A stretch of 41,839 nt of DNA from contig JAFAEL010000133.1 in assembly GCA_023423995.1 (NCBI GenBank), positions 1 through 41,839 on the forward strand, read 5' to 3'. Source of the stretch: Pseudomonadota bacterium. Lineage in GTDB: Bacteria; Pseudomonadota; Alphaproteobacteria; Rhizobiales; Beijerinckiaceae. The notes under the pieces are model-generated. The model searched no databases and was not told the origin of the DNA. It worked only from the letters and a program-made list of their open reading frames with translations. Shown piece after piece: positions 8,456-15,185 of this stretch (position 1 is its first letter; each line of letters starts with the position of its first letter). A program made the position numbers and the translations under genes.

Positions 8456-8739
8456 TGCGGCCGTTCTGGCTGCTCTGCGCCATCGCTGCGATGTCCGTCG
8501 TCGCGAAGGCGCAGAGTGCTCCGCCCGGGGCTTCGTCCTGCAGCGGGTGTCATGCGCCGCAGCCTGGGCAGGGCGGGGCCGTGCCGCCGATCGCCGGCAG
8601 GCCCGCCCCCGAGGTCACGGAGGCCATGGCCGCCTTCCGGGCCGGCGAGCGGCCCGGGACCGTCATGGCCCGGATCGCGCGCGGCTTCTCGCCGGAGGAG
8701 ACGCTCGCGATTGCCGAATGGCTGGAGCGGCAGCGGTGA
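8455..8739 (+). CDS. fccA: Small class I cytochrome c, FccA/SoxE-like
   Basis: A 94-residue periplasmic cytochrome c with a cleavable Sec signal (about 1-20) and one haem site, CSGCH, at 29-33. Met71 in RPGTVMARIARGF is the likely distal ligand. The sequence PPIAGRPAPEVTEAM...FRAGERPGTVMARIARGFSPEE resembles the cytochrome subunit of flavocytochrome c sulfide dehydrogenase. It follows the Mo-hydroxylase with a 1-nt overlap (TGATG) and overlaps fccB by 4 nt (GTGA). It could therefore take electrons from FccB, from the Mo-hydroxylase, or from both; IorB-type enzymes often have a cytochrome c partner. Pairing with FccB is my preferred reading. Confidence 0.8.
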   Translation: MRPFWLLCAIAAMSVVAKAQSAPPGASSCSGCHAPQPGQGGAVPPIAGRPAPEVTEAMAAFRAGERPGTVMARIARGFSPEETLAIAEWLERQR

Positions 8740-10028
8740 GAGATTTTCGCGCTTCCCGGGGTAACTCTCACCCGCCCCGCCGCACCCTTCTCGCGGGCTT
8801 GGCTTGCTCGACGCTCGCGGCAGCGATCCCCCGCCCCGCGATCGCCCAGGCGCGACCGAAGGTCGTCGTGATCGGGGGCGGCTTCGGCGGCGCAACTGCG
8901 GCGCGCGAGCTCAAGCGCGCCGGTGCGGACGTGACCCTGGTCGAGGCCAATCCGGTCTATGCGGCCTGCCCGTTCTCCAACGAGGTGATCGCCGGCCTTC
9001 GCCCGATGACGGCGCAGCATTTCGGGTACGACGGCGTGCGGACGGACGGGATCGACGTCGTTCATACAAATGCGACCGGCGTGGATCCAGCGGCGCGGCG
9101 CGTGATGCTCGGGGACGGCGCCCGGCTGACCTATGACCGGCTCGTCCTCGCGCCCGGCATCGATCTGCGCTTCGATGCGCTGCCGGGCTACGGCGAGGAG
9201 GCCGCCGAGGCGATGCCGCACGCCTGGAAGGCGGGCCCGCAGACGCTCCTTCTCCAGCGTCAGCTCGACGCCATGGAGGATGGCGGGACGGTGGTGATGT
9301 CCGTGCCGGCGAACCCCTATCGCTGCCCGCCCGGGCCCTATGAGCGGGCGAGCCTGATCGCGCATTACCTCAAGACCCGGAAACCTCGCTCGAAGCTCAT
9401 CGTGCTCGACGCGAAAGACACCTTCTCGAAGCAGCGCCTGTTCGAGCAGGGCTGGAAGGCTCTCTATCCGGATCATCTCGAATGGGTGCCGCTCGCCGCG
9501 GGAGGGCAGGTGACGGGCGTCGAGCCGTCCACCCGAACCTTCGTGACGGATTTCGGCCGACAGCGGGCTTCGGTCGCCAACGTGATCCCGCCCCAGCGGG
9601 CGGGTTCGATCGCCCAGATCGCGGGCGTGGCGGATCGCTCGGGCTGGTGCCCTGTCGATCCGGTGACCTTCGAGTCGCGGCTCCGGCCGAATATCCATGT
9701 CGTCGGGGATGCCATCATCGCGGGTGGCATGCCGAAATCCGCTTTCTCAGCCAACGCCCAGGCGAAGGTTTGCGCGGCTGCGGTGACGGAACTCCTCGCC
9801 GGCCGCGAGCCCACCGCGCCGAAGCTGATCAACACCTGCTACAGCCTGGTGGCGCCGGATTACGGCATATCGATCGCGGGCGTGTACCGGCCGCAGGGCG
9901 GCGTGCTGGCCGATGTGGAAGGTGCGGGCGGCGTCAGCCCGCTCGATGCCCCGCCGGAGACCCGGAAACTCGAGGCGGCCTATGCGGCAGACTGGTTCCG
10001 GACCATCACGTCCGAAGTGTTCGGATGA
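8736..10028 (+). CDS. fccB: Flavocytochrome c sulfide dehydrogenase flavoprotein (FccB/SoxF)
   Basis: Periplasmic FAD enzyme oxidising sulfide to sulfur or polysulfide and passing electrons to a c-type cytochrome. The 430-residue protein has a Tat-like leader (PPRRTLLAGLACSTLAAA at 13-30), a dinucleotide-binding motif VIGGGFGGATAA at 45-56, and YAACPFSNEVI, where Cys78 aligns with the cysteine that covalently binds FAD in characterised enzymes. The redox cysteines are visible in NPYRCPPGPYERASL and INTCYSLVAPDYG. The GTG start (8736) overlaps the fccA stop and has GGAG 8 nt upstream. The stop overlaps soxX by 4 nt. Confidence 0.93.
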   Translation: MRDFRASRGNSHPPRRTLLAGLACSTLAAAIPRPAIAQARPKVVVIGGGFGGATAARELKRAGADVTLVEANPVYAACPFSNEVIAGLRPMTAQHFGYDGVRTDGIDVVHTNATGVDPAARRVMLGDGARLTYDRLVLAPGIDLRFDALPGYGEEAAEAMPHAWKAGPQTLLLQRQLDAMEDGGTVVMSVPANPYRCPPGPYERASLIAHYLKTRKPRSKLIVLDAKDTFSKQRLFEQGWKALYPDHLEWVPLAAGGQVTGVEPSTRTFVTDFGRQRASVANVIPPQRAGSIAQIAGVADRSGWCPVDPVTFESRLRPNIHVVGDAIIAGGMPKSAFSANAQAKVCAAAVTELLAGREPTAPKLINTCYSLVAPDYGISIAGVYRPQGGVLADVEGAGGVSPLDAPPETRKLEAAYAADWFRTITSEVFG

Positions 10029-10468
10029 CGATGTGGCATGGCTTCGGAGCGATGGTGCTGGCGCTCTTCGTGGGATCCGGCTTCTCGGTCGCGCAGGAGG
10101 TGATCGGGGACGCGATGCCGAATTCGCTGACCGGCGCCCCGGGAAATGCAACGCGGGGGCGCGCCATCGTGGCCGACCGCACGCGTGGCCTCTGCCTCCT
10201 GTGCCATTCAGCCCCGATCCCGGAGGAGCGCTTCCAGGGCGATCTCGCGCCGCCCCTCGCCGGCGCCGGCGCGCGCTGGTCGGAGGGCCAGTTGCGGCTG
10301 CGCGTGGCAGACGCCCACCGGCTCAATCCGGACACGATCATGCCGTCCTATCTGCGCCGGGACGGCTTCAACCGTGTCGCGCCCGCCTGGCGCGGAAAGT
10401 CTGTCCTGGAGCCGCAGGACATTGAGAATGTCGTGGCATATCTCGTTACCCTTGGAGAGCAGCCCTGA
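10025..10468 (+). CDS. soxX: Sulfur-oxidation c-type cytochrome SoxX
   Basis: Monohaem partner of SoxA in the SoxAX complex, which couples thiosulfate or related sulfur species to the SoxY cysteine. The 147-residue protein has a Sec signal (about 1-23), the haem motif CLLCH at 57-61 and a probable Met106 ligand in DTIMPSYLR. The context SLTGAPGNATRGRAIV before the haem and LEPQDIENVVAYLVTL at the end is typical of SoxX. The ATG at 10025 overlaps the fccB stop; an alternative ATG two codons in is also possible. Confidence 0.93.
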   Translation: MTMWHGFGAMVLALFVGSGFSVAQEVIGDAMPNSLTGAPGNATRGRAIVADRTRGLCLLCHSAPIPEERFQGDLAPPLAGAGARWSEGQLRLRVADAHRLNPDTIMPSYLRRDGFNRVAPAWRGKSVLEPQDIENVVAYLVTLGEQP

Positions 10469-10478
10469 GGAGCGCCCA

Positions 10479-10931
10479 ATGCCGCTAGGCCCGACCCGGC
10501 GCGAAGTCCTGCTCGCCGGCGGTGCTGCGTCACTCGTCCTCGCTGTGCCGGCCTTCGCCACGCCCGAGGAGATGGCCGGCGCCGTCCGGAATTTCACCGG
10601 CGGGGCGGCGGTGAAGGCGGGCCGGGTGAAGCTCGATCTGCCGCCGCTGGTCGAGAACGGCAATGCCGCGCCCCTTACGGTCGTCGTCGAGAGCCCGATG
10701 AGCGAAGCGGACCATGTTCGCCGGATCGCGGTGTTCAACGAGAAGAACCCTCAGCCGAACGTCATCACGGCCCATCTGGGCCCGCGTTCCGGCCGTGCTA
10801 CCCTCGCAACCCGCATCCGGCTCGCCAATTCGCAGCGCATCACGGCCGTTGCGGAGATGAACGACGGGTCGTTCTGGTCCGGCACCGCGGACGTGATCGT
10901 CACGCTCGCCGCCTGCATCGAGGGCTCGTGA
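10479..10931 (+). CDS. soxY: Sulfur carrier protein SoxY with atypical C-terminus
   Basis: Periplasmic carrier (150 residues) that binds sulfur intermediates on a C-terminal cysteine. A Tat-like leader with twin Arg (TRREVLLAGGAASLVLAVPAFA, residues 6-27) and SoxY-like strands (VKLDLPPLVENGNAAPLTV, VITAHLGPRSGRATLATRIR) are visible. The swinging arm normally ends in a GGCG-type motif; here it reads AACIEGS, keeping the cysteine (Cys146) without flanking glycines. GAGGAG lies upstream of the ATG, 10 nt after soxX. soxZ starts 1 nt after the stop, as expected for the SoxYZ heterodimer. Confidence 0.92.
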   Translation: MPLGPTRREVLLAGGAASLVLAVPAFATPEEMAGAVRNFTGGAAVKAGRVKLDLPPLVENGNAAPLTVVVESPMSEADHVRRIAVFNEKNPQPNVITAHLGPRSGRATLATRIRLANSQRITAVAEMNDGSFWSGTADVIVTLAACIEGS

Positions 10932-10932
10932 C

Positions 10933-11253
10933 ATGGCGCGCGCGCTCATCAATGTCCCAAAGACCGCCCGACGCGGCGAGGTGATCGAGATCCGGACCCT
11001 GATCTCCCACCCGATGGAGACCGGCTACCGGCCCGGCCCGAACGGCACGATCCTGCCGCGGGACATCATCACGCGCTTCGCCTGCGCCTATAACGGCGTC
11101 GAGGTCTTCAGCGCCGAGCTTCATCCCGCGATGTCGGCCAACCCGTATCTGGTCTTCACGACCGTTGCGACGGAGAGCGGCACCATCACGCTGACCTGGA
11201 CGGGCGATAACGGCTTCAGCCAGACCGAAACGGCCTCGATCGAGGTGGCGTGA
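10933..11253 (+). CDS. soxZ: Sulfur carrier subunit SoxZ
   Basis: Partner of SoxY in the SoxYZ carrier complex, 106 residues, all beta immunoglobulin-like fold by family. Typical segments are ARRGEVIEIRTLISHPMETGYR near the N-terminus, PRDIITRFACAYNGVEVFSAELHPAMSANPYL in the centre and TITLTWTGDNG near the end. No signal peptide is present, consistent with co-export on the Tat leader of SoxY. The stop overlaps the soxA GTG by 4 nt. Confidence 0.95.
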   Translation: MARALINVPKTARRGEVIEIRTLISHPMETGYRPGPNGTILPRDIITRFACAYNGVEVFSAELHPAMSANPYLVFTTVATESGTITLTWTGDNGFSQTETASIEVA

Positions 11254-12020
11254 GGCGTCTTGCTCTCACGCTGCTCGCCTGTCTCGTCGCCTCATCCTTG
11301 GGGGCGGAGATCAGGCCGGAGGATCGCCGCTCGGACTTCGAGCAGATGAGCCCGGAAACCCGGGCCATGCAGACCGACGACACGGCCAATCCGGGCATGC
11401 TCGCGGTCCTCGACGGCGAGGCGCTCTGGAGTGTGCCGGCCGGATCGTCCGGGAAATCCTGCGCCGATTGCCACGGCGACGCCAAGAGTTCGATGAAGGG
11501 CGTCGCCGCGCGTTATCCGGCCTGGAATGACGACCGGAAGGCGCCGCTCGACCTCGCCGGCCAGATCGACCTTTGCCGAAGCGAGCGCCAGGGTGCGCAA
11601 GCCTGGCAGCCTGAAAGCCCGGAACGGCTCGCCGTCACCGCCTATGTAGCGCACCAGTCGCGCGGGATGCCGATCACGCCCCCGGGCGGGTCTGACATGG
11701 CAGGGGTCCGCGAGCGCGGACGCAAGCTGTACTCGGCCCGCATGGGCCAACTCGACCTCTCGTGCGCCGCCTGCCACGACGACAATTGGGGACGCCGGCT
11801 CGCGGGCGCGCCGATCCCGCAGGCGCATCCGGTCGGCTATCCGATCTACCGGCTGGAATGGCAGTCGGTAGGCTCACTGCAACGTCGCTTCCGCAACTGC
11901 ATGAGCGGCGTCCGGGCGGAGCCCTATCCGTTCGATGCGCCCGAATACATCGAGCTCGAGGCCTTCCTCATGCAGCGCGCGGCCGGCCTGGCGATCGAAG
12001 TTCCCGCAGTCCGGCCGTGA
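11250..12020 (+). CDS. soxA: Dihaem cytochrome SoxA
   Basis: Catalytic subunit of SoxAX, 256 residues with a Sec signal (1-19). Two haem motifs are present, CADCH (71-75) and CAACH (172-176), so this is the dihaem form. The active-site cysteine is Cys217 in FRNCMSGVRAEPY, the residue that becomes a cysteine persulfide ligand in studied SoxA. Cys109 could form a structural disulfide as in dihaem relatives. The GTG start overlaps soxZ by 4 nt. It is the last gene of the operon; soxB, which normally completes the core Sox system, does not follow. Confidence 0.94.
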   Translation: MRRLALTLLACLVASSLGAEIRPEDRRSDFEQMSPETRAMQTDDTANPGMLAVLDGEALWSVPAGSSGKSCADCHGDAKSSMKGVAARYPAWNDDRKAPLDLAGQIDLCRSERQGAQAWQPESPERLAVTAYVAHQSRGMPITPPGGSDMAGVRERGRKLYSARMGQLDLSCAACHDDNWGRRLAGAPIPQAHPVGYPIYRLEWQSVGSLQRRFRNCMSGVRAEPYPFDAPEYIELEAFLMQRAAGLAIEVPAVRP

Positions 12021-12032
12021 GTCTCTTGCTGT

Positions 12033-12052
12033 CCCTGTGAGGCATCACGGGG
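12033..12052 (+). terminator. GC-rich hairpin after soxA, possible terminator
   Basis: Eight paired bases (CCCTGTGA 12033-12040 with TCACGGGG 12045-12052, one G-U wobble in RNA) close a GGCA tetraloop 12 nt after the soxA stop. There is no U-run, so it may stabilise the 3' end or act with Rho rather than terminate alone. Confidence 0.4.
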
Positions 12053-12108
12053 CAGCCGCCGGACGATCACCAGATTGGCTCGCCCGCGCCGAATCCTCCT
12101 GAGGCGCG

Positions 12109-12165
12109 CGTTTCATGTGACGCCGTGAAACGTTTCGGAGCGTGCTTCAGGTCAGGATTGCTGAC
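12109..12165 (+). promoter_or_regulatory. Cluster of palindromes upstream of the sigma-54 promoter
   Basis: Three dyads lie 35-90 nt before the -24 box: CGTTTCA (12109-12115) with TGAAACG (12126-12132), the overlapping perfect palindrome GAAACGTTTC (12127-12136), and GTCAG-N5-CTGAC (12151-12165). They are placed where activator sites for a sigma-54 promoter or a repressor would sit. None matches an NtrC site as I know it. The rest of the 12021-12393 gap shows only the hairpins and promoter listed here. Confidence 0.4.
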
Positions 12166-12198
12166 ATATCTATCCTCTCCACAGAAGGCGCGTTCCGG

Positions 12199-12214
12199 TG
12201 GCACGCGGATTGCG
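12199..12214 (+). promoter_or_regulatory. Sigma-54 (RpoN) promoter, -24/-12 type
   Basis: TGGCACG-N4-TTGCG, with GG at 12200-12201 and GC at 12212-12213 separated by exactly 10 nt, as the RpoN consensus requires (TGGCACG-N4-TTGCW). Only the last base differs. The predicted start is near 12225, giving a leader of about 170 nt before the ATG at 12394. The genes it would transcribe encode an importer and a thiocyanate hydrolase/nitrile hydratase-type enzyme, both fitting nitrogen acquisition. Confidence 0.72.
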
Positions 12215-12260
12215 CAACCCTCAGGACATGGACGGAGCAGGACCGTCTCCTGGCGATAGG

Positions 12261-12283
12261 TCCGGCGCCCCAGAAGCGCCGGA
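12261..12283 (+). promoter_or_regulatory. Hairpin in the leader of the transporter/hydrolase transcript
   Basis: Perfect 8-bp arms TCCGGCGC (12261-12268) and GCGCCGGA (12276-12283) close a 7-nt loop, about 35 nt after the predicted sigma-54 start and 110 nt before the ATG. No U-run follows. It may stabilise the mRNA or serve as a binding site. Confidence 0.35.
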
Positions 12284-12393
12284 GCCATAGGGACCGGTTC
12301 GGGCGGATTGGAACAGGCTCTCCGATCCAGCCGGCGACTTGGCCGTCCAGGGCGTCAAGCTGCCACCAAGGCAGGCATAAAGAGGGGTCGAAG

Positions 12394-13479
12394 ATGACGA
12401 AACGGGACGACGTAAACGCGCCGGCCACGGGCGACACCCGCCGTGGCGCCCTGACGAAGCTGCTGGCTGTATCCTCCGTCGCGCTTGCCGCGCCGTGGGT
12501 CACCACGAAGGCGCGCGCTGCCGGGCAGATCAACGTCATTCTCAACAACGGCCTGCTCGCGAAGCTCTGGATCGACGAGCTCAATCCGCTCTTCGAGAAG
12601 GAGACGGGCGCCAAGGTCATCGTCCAGCAATCCGCCACGGCCGCGATGCTGGGAATGCTCAAGACGCAGAAGGACAATCCGCCCGACCTGATGCAGTTTT
12701 CCGATGCGGGCGTCCTGCTCGCCCGGGCAGAGGGCCTCCTGAAGCAGCACGACCGGAGCAAGATCCCGAACTTCGCCAACCTCCGGCCGGAGTTCAATTT
12801 CGCCGACGACTTCTCCGCCGGCTGCATCGACGCGATGAACACGCTCCACGTGAACACGCAGCGAATCAAGGACCGGCCCGATAGCTGGGCTGCCATGTGG
12901 GAGCCCGCCTACAAGGGGAAGATCGCGATCCCGCCGATCTCGTGGAACAACGGCGTCCGCATGATCACGACGGCCGCCCAGGTCGCGACCGGCAAGCCCT
13001 TCAAGGACGCGCAGTACGACCTCGATGCGGGCCTCGCCCATCTCGCGAAGCTCAAGCAGAACGGTGCGGTCGTCTACACGGGTGCGCCGCAGGCCATCCA
13101 GATGCTGCAGAGCGGCCAGGTGCCGGTCGTGCCGTTCTATGGCTGCTTCATCAATCCGGTGATCGCCTCCGGCGCCAACATCGCCCCGGTCGTCGATCTG
13201 AAGGAGGGCATGCACGGCGAGATCGTGGGGCTGAACATGCCGCTCAACGCTCGCAACGTGGAGCTGGCCCAGAAATACGTCGACATGTCGCTGTCAAAGG
13301 AATTCCAGACGAAGATCGACAAGGTTCTCGGCGCGCGCTGCGGCCACAAGGACGTCGAGCCGTCTGCGGAAACCTTGAAGCTCATCGGATCGCTCGACAA
13401 GACGTTCTACGCCGACTGGGCCTTCCTGGCCAAGGAGCGGCCCAAGATCGCCGAGAAGTGGAACGACATCTTCGGCTGA
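12394..13479 (+). CDS. ABC transporter substrate-binding protein, PotD/family 1 type, Tat-exported
   Basis: Periplasmic solute receptor (361 residues) of the spermidine/putrescine-type family. The N-terminus has a twin-arginine leader (DTRRGALTKLLAVSSVALAA, 14-33, cleavage near ARA-AGQ). The mature protein starts with the strand INVILNNGLLAKLWIDEL and has the lobe pattern of family 1 binding proteins (GAKVIVQQSATAAMLGML, PDLMQFSDAGVLL, WAAMWEPAYKGKIAIP). The ATG has AGAGGGG upstream. It is the first gene behind the sigma-54 promoter and is followed by two permeases, an ATPase and the hydrolase genes. Ligand not identifiable from sequence; thiocyanate, a nitrile or a related small solute is suggested by context only. 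Confidence 0.85.
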   Translation: MTKRDDVNAPATGDTRRGALTKLLAVSSVALAAPWVTTKARAAGQINVILNNGLLAKLWIDELNPLFEKETGAKVIVQQSATAAMLGMLKTQKDNPPDLMQFSDAGVLLARAEGLLKQHDRSKIPNFANLRPEFNFADDFSAGCIDAMNTLHVNTQRIKDRPDSWAAMWEPAYKGKIAIPPISWNNGVRMITTAAQVATGKPFKDAQYDLDAGLAHLAKLKQNGAVVYTGAPQAIQMLQSGQVPVVPFYGCFINPVIASGANIAPVVDLKEGMHGEIVGLNMPLNARNVELAQKYVDMSLSKEFQTKIDKVLGARCGHKDVEPSAETLKLIGSLDKTFYADWAFLAKERPKIAEKWNDIFG

Positions 13480-13488
13480 CATCCGACG

Positions 13489-14385
13489 ATGGCAAGCATC
13501 GCGCAAACGATGCCGGGTCAGGCGCCAGGCGGGTTCGTCTGGCCCGCCTGGACGCTCAAGCTCGGCCGCAACGGGCTGCTGATCGTGCCCGCAGTCGCCT
13601 TCATGGCCGCGTTCTACTTCGCGCCCCTGGCGAACCTCTTCGCCGGCAGCGTTCTTGATCAGGCCGGCTCGCTGACACTCGGCCATTACGCGTCGGCTCT
13701 CTCGAGCCGGCGTGTCCTCACCGCGCTCGAGCGCACGATGCGGCTATCGGTGGCAACCACCGGGATCACCTTCCTGATCGCCTATCCGATCGCGCTGTTC
13801 CTCATCGGCTGCGGCCGCAGGTTGCGAACCGCGATCCTCGTGGTGACCTTTGCATCCCTGGCGGCGAGCCTCATCGTCCGGAACTATGGCTGGCTCATCG
13901 TCCTGGCGGATGCGGGGCCCGTGAACCAGTTGATGCTGGCACTCGGGATCTTCGAGGCGCCCGTCCGGATGGCGTATAGCGAGGGCGCGGTCCTCGTGGG
14001 TCTCGTGCACTACGCGCTGCCCTTCATGATCCTGCCGATCTACGGTTCCCTGGTTCGCCTCAGCCCGTCGACCTGGGAGGCCGCGCAGTCTCTGGGCGCC
14101 TCGCCGGTGACGGCGCTGCGCACCGTCGTCCTGCCGCTGTCGATGCCGGGCATCTATGGCGGTGTCAGCCTTACATTCGCGATCGCAACGAGCGCCTTCG
14201 TTACGCCCCTGATGCTCGGCGCGCCCTCGACGGCCTTCGTGTCCCAGGTGGCGGCCGACGAGATGCTCGTCCAGCTGAACTTCGCGCGCGGCGCCGCGAT
14301 CGTGGTGGTGCTGACCGTGTGCACCTTCGCGGCCCTTGCCGCCTATACCTTCTCGGTCCGCCGGATAGGGGTCGCCCGTGTTTGA
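13489..14385 (+). CDS. ABC transporter permease, PotB-like
   Basis: Inner-membrane permease, 298 residues, of the spermidine/putrescine-type (binding-protein-dependent) class. About six membrane segments can be seen, starting at LLIVPAVAFMAAFYFAPLANL (about 28-48). The cytoplasmic EAA loop that contacts the ATPase reads WEAAQSLGASPVTALRTVVL (about 195-214) followed by PLSMPGIYGG. It begins 9 nt after the binding-protein gene and overlaps the second permease by 8 nt. Confidence 0.88.
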   Translation: MASIAQTMPGQAPGGFVWPAWTLKLGRNGLLIVPAVAFMAAFYFAPLANLFAGSVLDQAGSLTLGHYASALSSRRVLTALERTMRLSVATTGITFLIAYPIALFLIGCGRRLRTAILVVTFASLAASLIVRNYGWLIVLADAGPVNQLMLALGIFEAPVRMAYSEGAVLVGLVHYALPFMILPIYGSLVRLSPSTWEAAQSLGASPVTALRTVVLPLSMPGIYGGVSLTFAIATSAFVTPLMLGAPSTAFVSQVAADEMLVQLNFARGAAIVVVLTVCTFAALAAYTFSVRRIGVARV

Positions 14386-15178
14386 GTCCCGCTCCTACAC
14401 GGTCGTTCTCTCGGGCTTGGCGGCGCTCGGGCTCGCCTTCCTGGTGTTCCCGGTCGTCGTGACGATGGTGGGGTCGTTCGAGAAGTCGAGCTTCATCGCC
14501 TTCCCGCCGACCGGATTGTCCCTCCACTGGTACGGCGAGATCGGGTCGATCGCGCGGATCGGGGAGGCCACCCTGACCAGCTTCAAGGTGGCGCTCATCT
14601 CCGGAACGCTCGCGACGCTCCTCGCGACCGGAGCTGCGCTCGCGATCGTTCGGGGCGGGGTCCCGTTCGGCGCCGCGATCGCTGCGCTGCTGGCCTCCCC
14701 GGCGGCGCTGCCGATGGTGGCGATCGGCATGGCGCTTATCCAGTTCTTCATCATGTCGGGCATGGCCTTTTCGTTGACCAGCCTGATCATCGGCCACGTG
14801 GTGCTCGTCCTCGCCTATCCGCTCCGGACGATCGTCTCGGCGCTGGTTCTCTCGGACAGGACGCAGGAGCAGGCAGCCGCCTCGCTTGGTGCAACCCCGA
14901 TCGTGGTCTTCTTCACGGTCACCCTGGCCCAGATCGCGCCGGGGCTGGTCTCGGGCTTCCTGTTCGCCTTCCTGATCTCGTTCGACAACTATCCGATCAG
15001 CCTCTTCCTCGTCCGCGGCGAGTACACGACGATGCCGATCGAGCTGTTCAACTATATCAACCAGAACCTGGACCCGACCCCGGCCGCGTTCTCCTCGGTC
15101 TACATCGTCGTCGTGACGCTGATCATCGCGCTGGCCGAGAAGCGCTTCCGCATCATCTCACTGGCTTTGCCCCGCTAG
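14378..15178 (+). CDS. ABC transporter permease, PotC-like
   Basis: Second inner-membrane permease, 266 residues, with a GTG start inside the preceding gene. Membrane segments start at VVLSGLAALGLAFLVFPVVV (about 9-28). The EAA loop is EQAAASLGATPIVVFFTVTL (about 166-185), followed by AQIAPGLVSGFLFAF. The segment SFDNYPISLFLVRGEYTTMPIELFNYI resembles PotC-type permeases. It completes the heterodimeric channel of this importer; the ATPase gene starts 7 nt downstream. Confidence 0.88.
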   Translation: MFESRSYTVVLSGLAALGLAFLVFPVVVTMVGSFEKSSFIAFPPTGLSLHWYGEIGSIARIGEATLTSFKVALISGTLATLLATGAALAIVRGGVPFGAAIAALLASPAALPMVAIGMALIQFFIMSGMAFSLTSLIIGHVVLVLAYPLRTIVSALVLSDRTQEQAAASLGATPIVVFFTVTLAQIAPGLVSGFLFAFLISFDNYPISLFLVRGEYTTMPIELFNYINQNLDPTPAAFSSVYIVVVTLIIALAEKRFRIISLALPR

Positions 15179-15185
15179 GATCGCC

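Noticed and set aside
12228..12290. A 20-codon open frame (MDGAGPSPGD...) in the leader after the sigma-54 promoter
   Set aside because: Its AGGA is only about 2 nt from the ATG and no codon bias or regulatory peptide logic can be seen. It overlaps the leader hairpin by chance as likely as by design.
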